DNA of 51,034 bases, taken from positions 1 through 51,034 of the forward strand of contig CALJOJ010000032.1 in assembly GCA_937981665.1 (NCBI GenBank). Reading direction: 5' to 3'. Origin of the DNA: an uncultured Rubritalea sp. GTDB lineage: Bacteria; Verrucomicrobiota; Verrucomicrobiia; Verrucomicrobiales; Akkermansiaceae. This document shows, piece by piece, positions 42,098-50,996 of this stretch. Positions within the stretch are counted from its first letter, which is position 1, and the number at the start of each line of letters is the position of its first letter. Below the pieces are notes generated by a model, which did not search any database, was not told the DNA's origin, and saw nothing but the letters and a program-made list of their open reading frames with translations. A program made the position numbers and the translations under genes.

Positions 42098-43903
42098 CTA
42101 CCCCTCCAGCTGCTTCACCATCTTCTTTAGTTCATTTGAGAAGCGACTCTCCTTCGCCTTATCTACAGGTGCGTTTCGATAGGTTGTGTCATAGTGATAT
42201 GTGAGCATCTCGTCTAACAATCCTTTCAGCCCGGTCACCTCATGATCTCGCTCTTGAAGCGCCTGCACGTTCTGCATGAGCGTACTCCCGGGCTTGAATG
42301 GCTGACCTGATTTAAGGGAAAGGTCCTGGAAAATCTGTAGATACTTAGGCTCATCCTTCACGTGAGTAGCCATAATAGAATGCTGCTCTGGCTGGGTGAA
42401 CCGACGAGCCAATAAGAGAGCAGTCAACAAGATAGCAAATCCACCCATCATAAAGAGTACACCCGTCCATGAGATAAATCCTTTTTCATCCTCTAACTCA
42501 TAATTTCCGTCTTCATCACCCGCAAACATGTCACCGACCTCTGGTGGCTTCTCATCTCCCTCAGATTCCGTGACAGCATTTTCTACTGGAGGTGTCGTAT
42601 CAAAAACAACCCAGCCATATCCATCTAGATAAACTTCTGCCCATGCGTGAGCATCTTTAGAGCGGAATACAAACAGGTCAGAACTCTCATAGAACCTACC
42701 TCCAGACCAGCCGAATACTATCCTGCTCGGAATACCCAACTCGCGACACAGCATCGCCGTAGCAGACGCATAGAACTCACAGTAACCAGCCTTCTCCACA
42801 AACAAAAAATTCTCTAGCGGGTTGATCTTCTTCTTATTCTTGATCGTCAGCGAGTAAGTGCACTGGTCACTCATGAGCTTCTTAAGAGCCTCTAGCTGCT
42901 CGATCAGTGGCGCGGACTGATCTATACTTGAAACAAAGCCCGTGAGCTTATCTTGCAAGCGTGGGTTATTCACCTTACTCGAGAAAACATCCTGGGTATC
43001 ACCCACTTCAATGTCATTATCAAATTTAAGAATCGCATCTAACAGAAAGGGCTGAGACCTAGCTGAATAAGTATAACTTAACTGCTTATCTTTAGATGAG
43101 GCGGACTTACTCCTCAAGGGAGGCAAGGTAAATGTATCCGTATTCACCTTTGTTATAGTATCTATCTCCACATCAATAGCATGATGTAAGGTAGTAAGTA
43201 CATTTTGACCATCCGTTAGAAATAACTGAGTAATCTCATGCTCTATAATCGGTAAATCCTCACCACTTGAGGTAACTACGGGAGACATAGAAATCCGACT
43301 CCCATCATCTGGCTTCTCAATCACCAACCTACTAGGGCGGTGAATAGACCAAGTCACCCCATCGAACTTATCAAGGGCGAACGTGTGTAGGTAAATTCTG
43401 TTTTTCTGTAATAACCGCTGACTTCTAGAATCCTCCACCTTCATGAAGATCTCCGGCTTATTAGGTGGCCGCTTAGCTGCATCCGTGGGATGAGACCTAC
43501 TGAAATGATCATCCCAAAGCCAATTCCCCGCATTACTATGGCTCAATGCACCTGGGGCATCTTGAGCACGTGAACTCGCAGACTCATCACTCATTAGCCA
43601 ATATTTCACCTCGCCATGAGCCTCCTCGGTAGTTTCAGGTCCAAGCGTAAAGAGCGCCAATATCAGCAGCTCAACCCCGAAAAAAATCGTCCCAATGGTC
43701 ATGTAATCTAACCACTTAGGCGCACGCATACTACGAAGCTTTACGGTAGAAGAACGCTTACGCGAAGCATCACTGATAGCCAGTGCCAGCATCACAACAA
43801 TGAGCGCTAAGCCCGCTCTCAACCACGCAGGAACACTCTCTGGCCAACCACTTAAAAGCAAGTAGGACAAGGTAAGAAGAACGATGAATATAAGCGCCCG
43901 CAT
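42098..43903 (-). CDS. TgpA-like transglutaminase membrane protein
   Basis: 601 residues. Membrane helices lie at the N-terminus (about 1-20, 25-43 and 65-88), then a long periplasmic region of about 380 residues and one helix near 465-485 with a cytoplasmic tail. The transglutaminase core has the catalytic Cys in EKAGYCEFYASATAMLCREL, the His in SKDAHAWAEVYLDGYGW and the Asp in VVFDTTPP. It has fewer N-terminal helices than Pseudomonas TgpA. Third gene of the second MoxR operon (gap to DUF58 7 bp). Presumed to act on periplasmic protein or peptidoglycan peptides; substrate unknown. Confidence 0.88.
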   Translation of the reverse strand: MRALIFIVLLTLSYLLLSGWPESVPAWLRAGLALIVVMLALAISDASRKRSSTVKLRSMRAPKWLDYMTIGTIFFGVELLILALFTLGPETTEEAHGEVKYWLMSDESASSRAQDAPGALSHSNAGNWLWDDHFSRSHPTDAAKRPPNKPEIFMKVEDSRSQRLLQKNRIYLHTFALDKFDGVTWSIHRPSRLVIEKPDDGSRISMSPVVTSSGEDLPIIEHEITQLFLTDGQNVLTTLHHAIDVEIDTITKVNTDTFTLPPLRSKSASSKDKQLSYTYSARSQPFLLDAILKFDNDIEVGDTQDVFSSKVNNPRLQDKLTGFVSSIDQSAPLIEQLEALKKLMSDQCTYSLTIKNKKKINPLENFLFVEKAGYCEFYASATAMLCRELGIPSRIVFGWSGGRFYESSDLFVFRSKDAHAWAEVYLDGYGWVVFDTTPPVENAVTESEGDEKPPEVGDMFAGDEDGNYELEDEKGFISWTGVLFMMGGFAILLTALLLARRFTQPEQHSIMATHVKDEPKYLQIFQDLSLKSGQPFKPGSTLMQNVQALQERDHEVTGLKGLLDEMLTYHYDTTYRNAPVDKAKESRFSNELKKMVKQLEG

Positions 43904-43910
43904 GATTACT

Positions 43911-45074
43911 TTAAACTGATTTCCTCCTAGCTGCTCTTGCGAGCACTTGCTTAGCTGACATTATCTTTTGATAAGGAAAATGTACCTGTTCAATGTCGAT
44001 CAACGTAGCCGTCTCAGGAACCTGAATGAAACTCTGCCAGACCTCACTAGGCATATCTGAAATAATAATGAGCTGATGAGAACTAGGAATACTATCCAAA
44101 ACTGACTGTAGCTCGTGCATCTCAGTACCAGTAGCACGCTGCGCATCTGCTAGAATAGACAGGCATTCATAATACTGAGATCGCGTCTTCGTGTACAATG
44201 GATGAAAGACCATAAAGTCTGCTATCACCTCTGTCCTAACATTCAAATTCCTAAGATAAGCTATACTTCCAGCAGTGAGAGCAATAGCGCGCTCAAAGGA
44301 ATCCTCCCGCACCATTTCACGTTGAGAACTAAATGAATGAAATACAACCACCGCCTGCTCAGGAAGTAAGCCAGGTGGATCAAACTCGCGAATGTTCAGC
44401 CCGTGACCAACTGCCATAGAGCGTATAGATGCTGGCCAGTGAATACTCTTAGCCGCATCTCCTGGCTGCCATTCTCGGACCCCTCTAGACTCTCCAGAAT
44501 GATGCACCGTTGAATTCTGCTCTGGCTGATGACATTGACCACTAACACCATGAGCTAACAACTCGCGCGGAGTGATACTTCGCGGGTAAATAGTAAGAGC
44601 ACGGTGTAGCACCTGCGTGCTTTTAAAACGAAATAACCCCAATGGAAAACGAGAGTATAGATCATAAGGATGCTCTAATTCAGTAGCACGCATTGGCACA
44701 CGTAATGGTACTTTAGCATTCGCCAGTGATCGCGCAGGTATCCATGCAGCCTTGCTCTCCACCACACTAGCATGTGGGAATGCCAGATTGAAATTCACAT
44801 GAAATACATCTAACAAAGATCTATTGTTTTTTATGATCACTTGCGGTTCATACAGCTTATTCGCATGGCACTTATACGGTAGTGAGACATCTACTTCTAA
44901 GTTAGATAAGTTGAACCTACCCAGCACATAACAACATATCATCAATGTGATAGCAGACAGAGCCAAGGTCAGAAATGCTCCATCACCTAGAAGAATACCC
45001 AGCAAAGATAACAACACAGTAAAGCAGAGGCAAAAGATCCCGCGCGCTGTTAATTGAGTTGAGAACCTAGCCAT
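43911..45074 (-). CDS. DUF58 membrane protein (second MoxR system)
   Basis: 387 residues. Two N-terminal helices (about 12-28 and 32-48) are followed by a beta-rich periplasmic-looking stretch and the DUF58 motif SGESRGVREWQPGDAAKSIHWPAS, then a VWA-like half with little metal-site conservation. This membrane-bound form differs from the 289-residue soluble DUF58 in the Bat operon. It sits between moxR and the transglutaminase gene with 10- and 7-bp gaps. Likely a MoxR partner. Confidence 0.88.
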   Translation of the reverse strand: MARFSTQLTARGIFCLCFTVLLSLLGILLGDGAFLTLALSAITLMICCYVLGRFNLSNLEVDVSLPYKCHANKLYEPQVIIKNNRSLLDVFHVNFNLAFPHASVVESKAAWIPARSLANAKVPLRVPMRATELEHPYDLYSRFPLGLFRFKSTQVLHRALTIYPRSITPRELLAHGVSGQCHQPEQNSTVHHSGESRGVREWQPGDAAKSIHWPASIRSMAVGHGLNIREFDPPGLLPEQAVVVFHSFSSQREMVREDSFERAIALTAGSIAYLRNLNVRTEVIADFMVFHPLYTKTRSQYYECLSILADAQRATGTEMHELQSVLDSIPSSHQLIIISDMPSEVWQSFIQVPETATLIDIEQVHFPYQKIMSAKQVLARAARRKSV

Positions 45075-45084
45075 CGATTACTAT

Positions 45085-45996
45085 CTATGCCACCACCGTC
45101 TGCTGAAGCGCTTGCTCTATCACATACTCAGTATCACTTCCATCATCACAGATAATGCGGTGACGCATCACATGCGGGAACACATACTGCACATGATCTG
45201 GCAGCACATACTCAGAACCTTGAATATGTGCATAAGCCTGAGCCGCATTTAATAGAGCTATCGATCCACGAACCGATACTGCATTCGAGTTCGCCGCCAG
45301 CTCGCGCACACTTTCACAGAGTGCCACGATGTAACCAGATAGATTATCAGATAGCTGAATAGAGAGACACTCATTCTGCTCCTTCACAATATCATCTACC
45401 GACAAAAAGGCCTCTACAGGCTCGTCTGACACGTAGTTATTCTGCGATAAAATAATACTCTCCTGAATACTACGATTCGGCAACGTCATAGGAATAGACA
45501 ATAAGAACCGGTCTAACTGAGGCTCCGGCAGAGGAAATGTACCTGTGGAAGACGTGTCATTCTGAGTAGCTATCACACAAAATGGTGCAGCTAGCTTGAT
45601 CGTCTTACCATCAATGGTAACTTGCGCTTCATTCATCGCTTCCAGCAGAGCAGCCTGAACCCGAGGAGATGTCCGGTTAATTTCATCTGCCAGTAGTAAG
45701 TTAGAAAATACTGGCCCAGGGATGAACTCAAACTCACCATTGTTCTGCTTATACATATGGTAGCCTAAAATATCAGAAGGCAGCAAATCTGGGGTGAACT
45801 GAATACGGCGAAATTCACCGTTAAAACAGGACGCCAGCGTATGCGCTATCGATGTCTTGCCCACTCCCGGAGCCCCCTCTATAAGAGCATGCCCTTTAGC
45901 GAGTAGTGCTATCAGTAATAAGGTAGCAGGCTGTTCAGCCCCGAGAACTTTTTCTGTTAGACGCTGATGAAGTAGTTTTAATTTATCGGCTGGCAT
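45085..45996 (-). CDS. moxR: MoxR family AAA+ ATPase (TgpA operon)
   Basis: 303 residues from ATG 45996; a TTG 15 bp upstream is also open. Walker A GAPGVGKTS, Walker B LLLADEINRTSPRVQAALLEAM, sensor VIATQNDTSSTGTFPLPEPQ and arginine-finger LDRFLLS are present. First gene of moxR-DUF58-transglutaminase. It differs from the Bat-operon MoxR (GAPGVGKT versus GIPGVAKT), so the two belong to different MoxR subfamilies. Confidence 0.93.
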   Translation of the reverse strand: MPADKLKLLHQRLTEKVLGAEQPATLLLIALLAKGHALIEGAPGVGKTSIAHTLASCFNGEFRRIQFTPDLLPSDILGYHMYKQNNGEFEFIPGPVFSNLLLADEINRTSPRVQAALLEAMNEAQVTIDGKTIKLAAPFCVIATQNDTSSTGTFPLPEPQLDRFLLSIPMTLPNRSIQESIILSQNNYVSDEPVEAFLSVDDIVKEQNECLSIQLSDNLSGYIVALCESVRELAANSNAVSVRGSIALLNAAQAYAHIQGSEYVLPDHVQYVFPHVMRHRIICDDGSDTEYVIEQALQQTVVA

Positions 45997-46070
45997 AATG
46001 ATATAAGCCAACTATCTCACTGATTATGTAGTCTGCAAAGCTATTTTTACCCCCTAACTAGAGCGATAAC

Positions 46071-46682
46071 TTACCCCTCTTCTTTCACCTTATTTTCAGC
46101 CTGAAATGCTGAGATAAAAAGCAACGTCGCGGCTATACAGATACATGAGTCAGCCACATTAAATGACGGCCAGTGATTACTTCCTGTAAACGGGATAACA
46201 AATGGAAACTGTATATCAATAAAATCAACCACATAACCGTGACCTAACCTCTCCATAAAAGATAGATCTTCAGGCCCACGTAGCCAGAAACCCTGGAACA
46301 GACGGTCAATAAGATTTCCAATAACTCCTGCTAGTAAGAGCGGAGCTGACCACTTAGCTACCCCCTCGAACATATTCTTACGCCAAAGAATAATGACGAC
46401 AATCATAGCTACAAAGGGCACGATAAGAAACACGATCGGAGCCCAAGCTGAGCCATTCCCAAAGCCAAAGGCGACCCCTTGATTATGCACTCGGATGATG
46501 TTGAAAAAATTCTCCACTACGGTGATGTGAGTTTCACCATGCGTATCATAATATTTATCCCCGTTCACTAAGATTACCGGCTGACGGAATTTCAGCACAA
46601 TCCACCATTTAGAAATCTGATCCAGAATGATCAATGGCAGGGAAAGCTTTAGGAAAATAGAAAGTGATTTAGTGGGATTCAT
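46071..46682 (-). CDS. lspA: Lipoprotein signal peptidase (signal peptidase II)
   Basis: Aspartic protease that removes signal peptides from prolipoproteins in the inner membrane. 203 residues, four helices. The catalytic Asp pair is visible in GVIGNLIDR and FNVADSC, with the VVDFIDIQFP loop between. A periplasmic loop of about 30 residues after the first helix is longer than in E. coli. Start overlaps trhO by 14 bp. Confidence 0.93.
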   Translation of the reverse strand: MNPTKSLSIFLKLSLPLIILDQISKWWIVLKFRQPVILVNGDKYYDTHGETHITVVENFFNIIRVHNQGVAFGFGNGSAWAPIVFLIVPFVAMIVVIILWRKNMFEGVAKWSAPLLLAGVIGNLIDRLFQGFWLRGPEDLSFMERLGHGYVVDFIDIQFPFVIPFTGSNHWPSFNVADSCICIAATLLFISAFQAENKVKEEG

Positions 46683-47598
46683 CGAGAATAGGTGGGGACG
46701 TGGTTAGATTATGATTTATGATATCTTGGCATTTCTCAGAGCAGCAGCCCTGGCTTTTCTCAGCGCATGACTCACAGCTGAAGTGCTGTTCATTACAGCC
46801 GTGTTTGTTAGAGCAGTTAATGTATCGTTCACACTCGTCATCACAATGCACACAATGCGCTATTATACTAGGATTCTTAGTATTCACAGGTACTCCGATA
46901 CGCTCATCAAAGACATAGCACTGGCCTTCGTAGTCTTCACCCTGCACCTCTGGGTCTTTACCGTAACTCACGATACCGCCCTCTAGCTGGTTCACATCCT
47001 CAAAGCCCTCACGGACCAAGAATCCGCTGAACTTTTCACAACGAATACCACCAGTGCAATAAGCCAAAATTTTCTTCCCCTCGAACATATCGCGGTTGTC
47101 CTTGATCCACTGAGGTAGATCACGAAAACTCTCTACCGGCGGCAGAATCGCATTCTTAAACTTCCCGAGCTTCCACTCATAGTCATTTCGGGTGTCTAAG
47201 ATCACAGCATTCGGATCCTCCATCGCGTCCTTCCACTCTTTAGGACTGAGGTGCTTCCCTGTCGTTTCATTCGGAGAAAAGTCATCCTCACCGAGACCGA
47301 GAGTTACCACTTCATTACGAACCTTCACAGAGAGCTTAGGGAATACATGCCCCTGCTCAGGGTCTATCTTAAATTCTACCCCATTCATTAAGGGATCTGC
47401 ACGCAGCGCCTCCATATACTTCTGACAGTTCTCGTAGGTTCCAGAGACCGTGCCATTGATCCCCTCTTTCCCCACAATGATCCTACCTAAGAGCCCTAAC
47501 GACTCACAGAGGGCTCTCTGCTCATCTCTATAAGCATCAGGATCTGCTATTTCTGTATAGAAATAATAGAGTAATACTAGATACGGTGCTTCTGTCAT
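46669..47598 (-). CDS. trhO: tRNA uridine(34) hydroxylase TrhO (rhodanese family)
   Basis: 309 residues. An N-terminal ferredoxin-like domain (to about 110) precedes the rhodanese domain with the active loop CTGGIRC, Cys181 being the catalytic residue. A Cys-rich C-terminal segment (HCVHCDDECERY to CCSEKC) matches the longer TrhO class. The enzyme makes 5-hydroxyuridine at the tRNA wobble position. First gene of a two-gene run with lspA. Confidence 0.9.
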   Translation of the reverse strand: MTEAPYLVLLYYFYTEIADPDAYRDEQRALCESLGLLGRIIVGKEGINGTVSGTYENCQKYMEALRADPLMNGVEFKIDPEQGHVFPKLSVKVRNEVVTLGLGEDDFSPNETTGKHLSPKEWKDAMEDPNAVILDTRNDYEWKLGKFKNAILPPVESFRDLPQWIKDNRDMFEGKKILAYCTGGIRCEKFSGFLVREGFEDVNQLEGGIVSYGKDPEVQGEDYEGQCYVFDERIGVPVNTKNPSIIAHCVHCDDECERYINCSNKHGCNEQHFSCESCAEKSQGCCSEKCQDIINHNLTTSPPILDESH

Positions 47599-47719
47599 GA
47601 GCCTTGCGTAACGAATGATGAATCAATGAGCAATCCAAAAATCTCACCCTGATCCCAGCTACCGGCATCATAGTAATAAAGTGATTGCTATTCTTTGCCT
47701 TCTAGCGAGTATTCCCACA

Positions 47720-47865
47720 TCTCTCAGGAAGCCCTAGGAAGGGCAGTCAATAGATGGAGAATCCAGTGATGAAGAAATTCTATTCTGGAGCGGTTCCGCC
47801 ACTGTAAGCTGACTGTATTTTACCATAAATACTAACAGCATAGCCAGATCACCAGCCTGAGTAGC
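47720..47865 (+). promoter_or_regulatory. Cobalamin riboswitch
   Basis: Class I-type adenosyl/aquocobalamin-binding leader. Conserved pieces: GCCC/GGGC hairpin (47731-47744), TCCAG/CTGGA (47762-47789), the CCGCCACTG core (47796-47804), the GTATTT/AAATAC hairpin (47815-47832) and the B12-box AGCCAGATCACCAGCCT (47842-47858). It lies upstream of a TonB-dependent receptor, the commonest target. Boundaries are approximate. Confidence 0.85.
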
Positions 47866-47875
47866 GCGATAATAT

Positions 47876-47895
47876 TACCTGCGGAAATACAGGTA
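47876..47895 (+). promoter_or_regulatory. Candidate expression-platform hairpin
   Basis: TACCTG (47876-47881) pairs with CAGGTA (47890-47895), extended by partly matching AT bases, and ends 14 nt before the receptor ATG. Because the 3' arm CAGG lies near the expected ribosome-binding region and no T-tract follows, control of translation initiation is more likely than termination. Confidence 0.4.
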
Positions 47896-47909
47896 TAATC
47901 CAACTACAA

Positions 47910-49757
47910 ATGAAACAAACAACAAGCAAGGCAGTCTTCACTGCTATTATAAGTACGTCCGCGCTTCAGTGCGGAGCCCAAATCCAGGCCCATCCAGATG
48001 ACACAGATGGAACCCATGCTCTCCAAGAGCTAGCAGAGACAACAGTAGTCGCAAGACGTGCCGATCAAGCACCAGACGCTACGACATCATCTCTCTACAC
48101 CCTTGATAGCGAAGATCTAAAAGCTATCGGAGTAAAGGATCTAACAGCCGCTCTTGATCTCTCACCAGCCACACTCACCTCAGGCGGAGGCCAGTCAGGC
48201 ACAGTCAAAGCAGTGCGCTTCCGTGGCCTCCGTGGCGAGGACACTCAGTTCCGTATAGACGGCATCCGCTTCTCTGGATCACAGGGAAGCCTAGCTATCT
48301 TTGCTGGAAACACCTCACTCACAGGCATCTCTAAAATAGAGCTATTACAAGGGCCGCAGTCCACCCTATACGGGGGAGGCAGCGCTGGTGGCGTAGTAAA
48401 TCTCACTACCCAGCGTGGCTACGCAGACATGGGATCAACTACATCTGTAGAAGCCGGCTCATTTAACTCCCTATCCATCGGCCACTCAGACGGAGGAACA
48501 TTAAATGACCTCAGCTACTACTTCGCTAGTAACTTCTCCACCACTGATAATGACACCTATGGCGATAACTCAGAAGCCAATGGATTTGATAATGATTCCG
48601 TAAGATATGAATCAGTCATCAGGCTCGACTATAACCTAAGAAGCGATCTCAGCATCGGTTTCACCACACGCTCAAACGATAGTAACACAGAGACCCCTCA
48701 GGGAAATATTGTCGATAGTGAGTTCACCCTCAGCACGCTCTTTGTAGACTATCAGGTAAACGACAAACTCAAATCGAAGCTCACATTTAACTACCTGTTA
48801 GAGAACACAGAATTTGGTGGAAGCTTCCCATTTGATGTAGACTATGACCAGTTCGGAATCAGCTCAGAGAACTCCTTCCAGTACTCTGGAAAAGGCCAGC
48901 TGAACTTCGGCGCTGAATATGAGAACCAAGACTATACGAACTCCGCGTCATTTAATCCAGTGAACAGAAAAGACCACTATCTAGCGGTCTATGCAAACCA
49001 TGCCTACGAGCTCAGAAACCTGACTTTCGATGCTGGGGTTAGATACGAGGACTACCAGTCATTTGGCTCACACACCTCATGGAATACAGGCATACTCTAC
49101 CATCTAAATGATAAGAAGACACAGCTCAGAGCTAACTTAGGTACAGGATTCAACACCCCTACGCTGATAGAGCTATTTAGCCCAGGTGGAACTGCAGGAA
49201 ATCCTGATCTAGATCCTGAGACTAGTCTCGGCTGGGATGTAGGCATCACTCATGCCATCACTGCGAATCATCATGCCTCAGTTACCTACTTCGATACCGA
49301 GATAGAGGACGCTATCACCTTTACCTCCGACTACAGCACCTACACAAACGTAGCTGGTAAGAGTAATGCAAGCGGCATCACAGCATCATTCGATGGCGAC
49401 ATCACCTCGAAGATCAACTACGCGCTGAACTACACATGGTTAGACCGCTCTATAGCTGGTCAGCCTGAGCAGCAAGTCAACGCCCAGATCACCTTCCAGC
49501 CAACTGAAAAAGCTCAGTTTGGCATTGGCGTGCAGTACCTAGACAACCGTAGCTTTGGCGGCAACCCGCTCGAAGACGCTTTTATTGTTAGAGTATTCGG
49601 CAGCTACAAGATCACTGACAGCATCAAGCTTCACGCTAGAGTGGAAAATCTAACAGACACCGAGTACAGCCATGTAGACTTCACCTCTGCTTTCGGCCCT
49701 GATGACTCACCAGCTAGTCGCCTCGGCGTCTTTGCGGGAGTCACTATCGACTGGTAG
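47910..49757 (+). CDS. btuB: TonB-dependent receptor, BtuB-like (cobalamin uptake)
   Basis: 615 residues, the size of BtuB. A signal peptide (about 1-26) precedes a TonB box-like ETTVVAR, a plug domain (about 55-165, with VRFRGLRGEDTQFRIDG and IELLQGPQSTLYGGGSAGGVV) and a 22-strand-style barrel ending in VFAGVTIDW with a C-terminal aromatic. The B12 riboswitch upstream supports corrinoid as substrate. No BtuF/BtuC/BtuD genes in this window. Confidence 0.9.
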   Translation: MKQTTSKAVFTAIISTSALQCGAQIQAHPDDTDGTHALQELAETTVVARRADQAPDATTSSLYTLDSEDLKAIGVKDLTAALDLSPATLTSGGGQSGTVKAVRFRGLRGEDTQFRIDGIRFSGSQGSLAIFAGNTSLTGISKIELLQGPQSTLYGGGSAGGVVNLTTQRGYADMGSTTSVEAGSFNSLSIGHSDGGTLNDLSYYFASNFSTTDNDTYGDNSEANGFDNDSVRYESVIRLDYNLRSDLSIGFTTRSNDSNTETPQGNIVDSEFTLSTLFVDYQVNDKLKSKLTFNYLLENTEFGGSFPFDVDYDQFGISSENSFQYSGKGQLNFGAEYENQDYTNSASFNPVNRKDHYLAVYANHAYELRNLTFDAGVRYEDYQSFGSHTSWNTGILYHLNDKKTQLRANLGTGFNTPTLIELFSPGGTAGNPDLDPETSLGWDVGITHAITANHHASVTYFDTEIEDAITFTSDYSTYTNVAGKSNASGITASFDGDITSKINYALNYTWLDRSIAGQPEQQVNAQITFQPTEKAQFGIGVQYLDNRSFGGNPLEDAFIVRVFGSYKITDSIKLHARVENLTDTEYSHVDFTSAFGPDDSPASRLGVFAGVTIDW

Positions 49758-49770
49758 ACTGGTAATCACT

Positions 49771-50967
49771 CTATTGAAAGAGTTTAGAAAACAGCATCAC
49801 CAACCCTCCCAAAATAACACACCCCATCACTATGGCTATCAGTCGATCCTGCTTCAGGATCGCTGGTCGTTGAGGTGATTTTGATACGGGAAAGCCTATC
49901 AATGCATATGCCATACCAGCCACTAAGCCACCTGCATGCGCTGCATTATCTATAAATTGAAATCCTAAAATCCCCATCAACACTGTTCCCGTCACAGCCG
50001 CCAATAATCTCTTACGGGAAGACTTAGGAACCAACCTCGTGTGCAAGGTCTCAAACACTAACAAGAAACCTAACAAGCCCATAATGCCACCACTCGCTCC
50101 CACGCTTGGCTTACTCATTAAGAAACTCGTAGCTAGTCCTCCTACCCAGGCAGCCCCCACCATGACAATAATCACGTGTGGCCATCTAGCGAGCAGTTCC
50201 ACCCTCCGACCTAGGTAGAGTAAACCTGCAGCATTCATCACCCAGTGGAGAATGTTTCCATGCAATAATGGACCTGTTAGATAACGCCACCACTCCACAT
50301 TCTCTCCTTTAAGAAGCCCCGCTTTATCCACACTCAGCGCAGACCAGTCCATACCTCGCTCAAGAACTAACTGCATCAAGCCAGATGCAAGCATCACGCT
50401 TATCAGCGCATAGGTTACCAAAATTTTCTGCCCAGATAGCCAGCTATCAAAGCGAGCCTCATCCGCACACTCCTGCCAAGCATCAATCGACTGAGGCTTA
50501 CCTTTTTTGAGTGTTTTCCAGCCCTCATACAGAGGAAGCAGCCCAAATACTAATAGCATGACTGCCACCACACCAAGTTGCGGAGACTGTAATGCCTGTA
50601 GCAAATCTCCGCCACTATTACTAAAGCCCGCATAGAGATACCACAGCATCACTAAGCCGAAGATAGCGCTCATTCTCTTGCCATTACTCAGATCATCCTC
50701 TGCCCAGTCCTTGCGCCTTTTCCAGAGTACTCTCCTCAGCGAATCTAGCTCTTCTGGCACCTGCATTCTATCACTCTCAGGAGTCCAGACCAGATCCAAG
50801 CTTTCCTTGCTTTTGCTAATCTTCTCAGTCAGCTCATCCAAACTTTCAGCCGAGATCTGCTTTCCTTTGACATTGGTATACCCGTACAAAGAAAAAGCAC
50901 CAGCATCTGGTTTCTCAGGAAAAGCATCTTCCCTAGCCCAAACTGGTGCTTGTTGTTTATCTGCCAT
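49771..50967 (-). CDS. Rhomboid family intramembrane serine protease
   Basis: 398 residues. The catalytic Ser292 is in GASGG and the His344 in NAAHAGG. The oxyanion and loop region HGNILHWVMN (236-245) is intact. A cytoplasmic N-terminus of about 100 residues and two extra helices (about 102-118 and 131-148) precede the six-helix core, with a C-terminal helix after His. It should cleave membrane proteins within the bilayer; substrates unknown. Converges with btuB 14 bp apart. Confidence 0.93.
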   Translation of the reverse strand: MADKQQAPVWAREDAFPEKPDAGAFSLYGYTNVKGKQISAESLDELTEKISKSKESLDLVWTPESDRMQVPEELDSLRRVLWKRRKDWAEDDLSNGKRMSAIFGLVMLWYLYAGFSNSGGDLLQALQSPQLGVVAVMLLVFGLLPLYEGWKTLKKGKPQSIDAWQECADEARFDSWLSGQKILVTYALISVMLASGLMQLVLERGMDWSALSVDKAGLLKGENVEWWRYLTGPLLHGNILHWVMNAAGLLYLGRRVELLARWPHVIIVMVGAAWVGGLATSFLMSKPSVGASGGIMGLLGFLLVFETLHTRLVPKSSRKRLLAAVTGTVLMGILGFQFIDNAAHAGGLVAGMAYALIGFPVSKSPQRPAILKQDRLIAIVMGCVILGGLVMLFSKLFQ

Positions 50968-50996
50968 GATTAATTACCTGGCATAAGTTATAAAAA

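Larger units (their letters stand above)
47599..47909. other. Divergent intergenic region holding the cobalamin riboswitch
   Basis: 311 bp between trhO and the TonB-dependent receptor. The right half is the B12 riboswitch and its platform; the left part up to about 47700 should contain promoters for both directions, none clearly matched. Confidence 0.5.
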
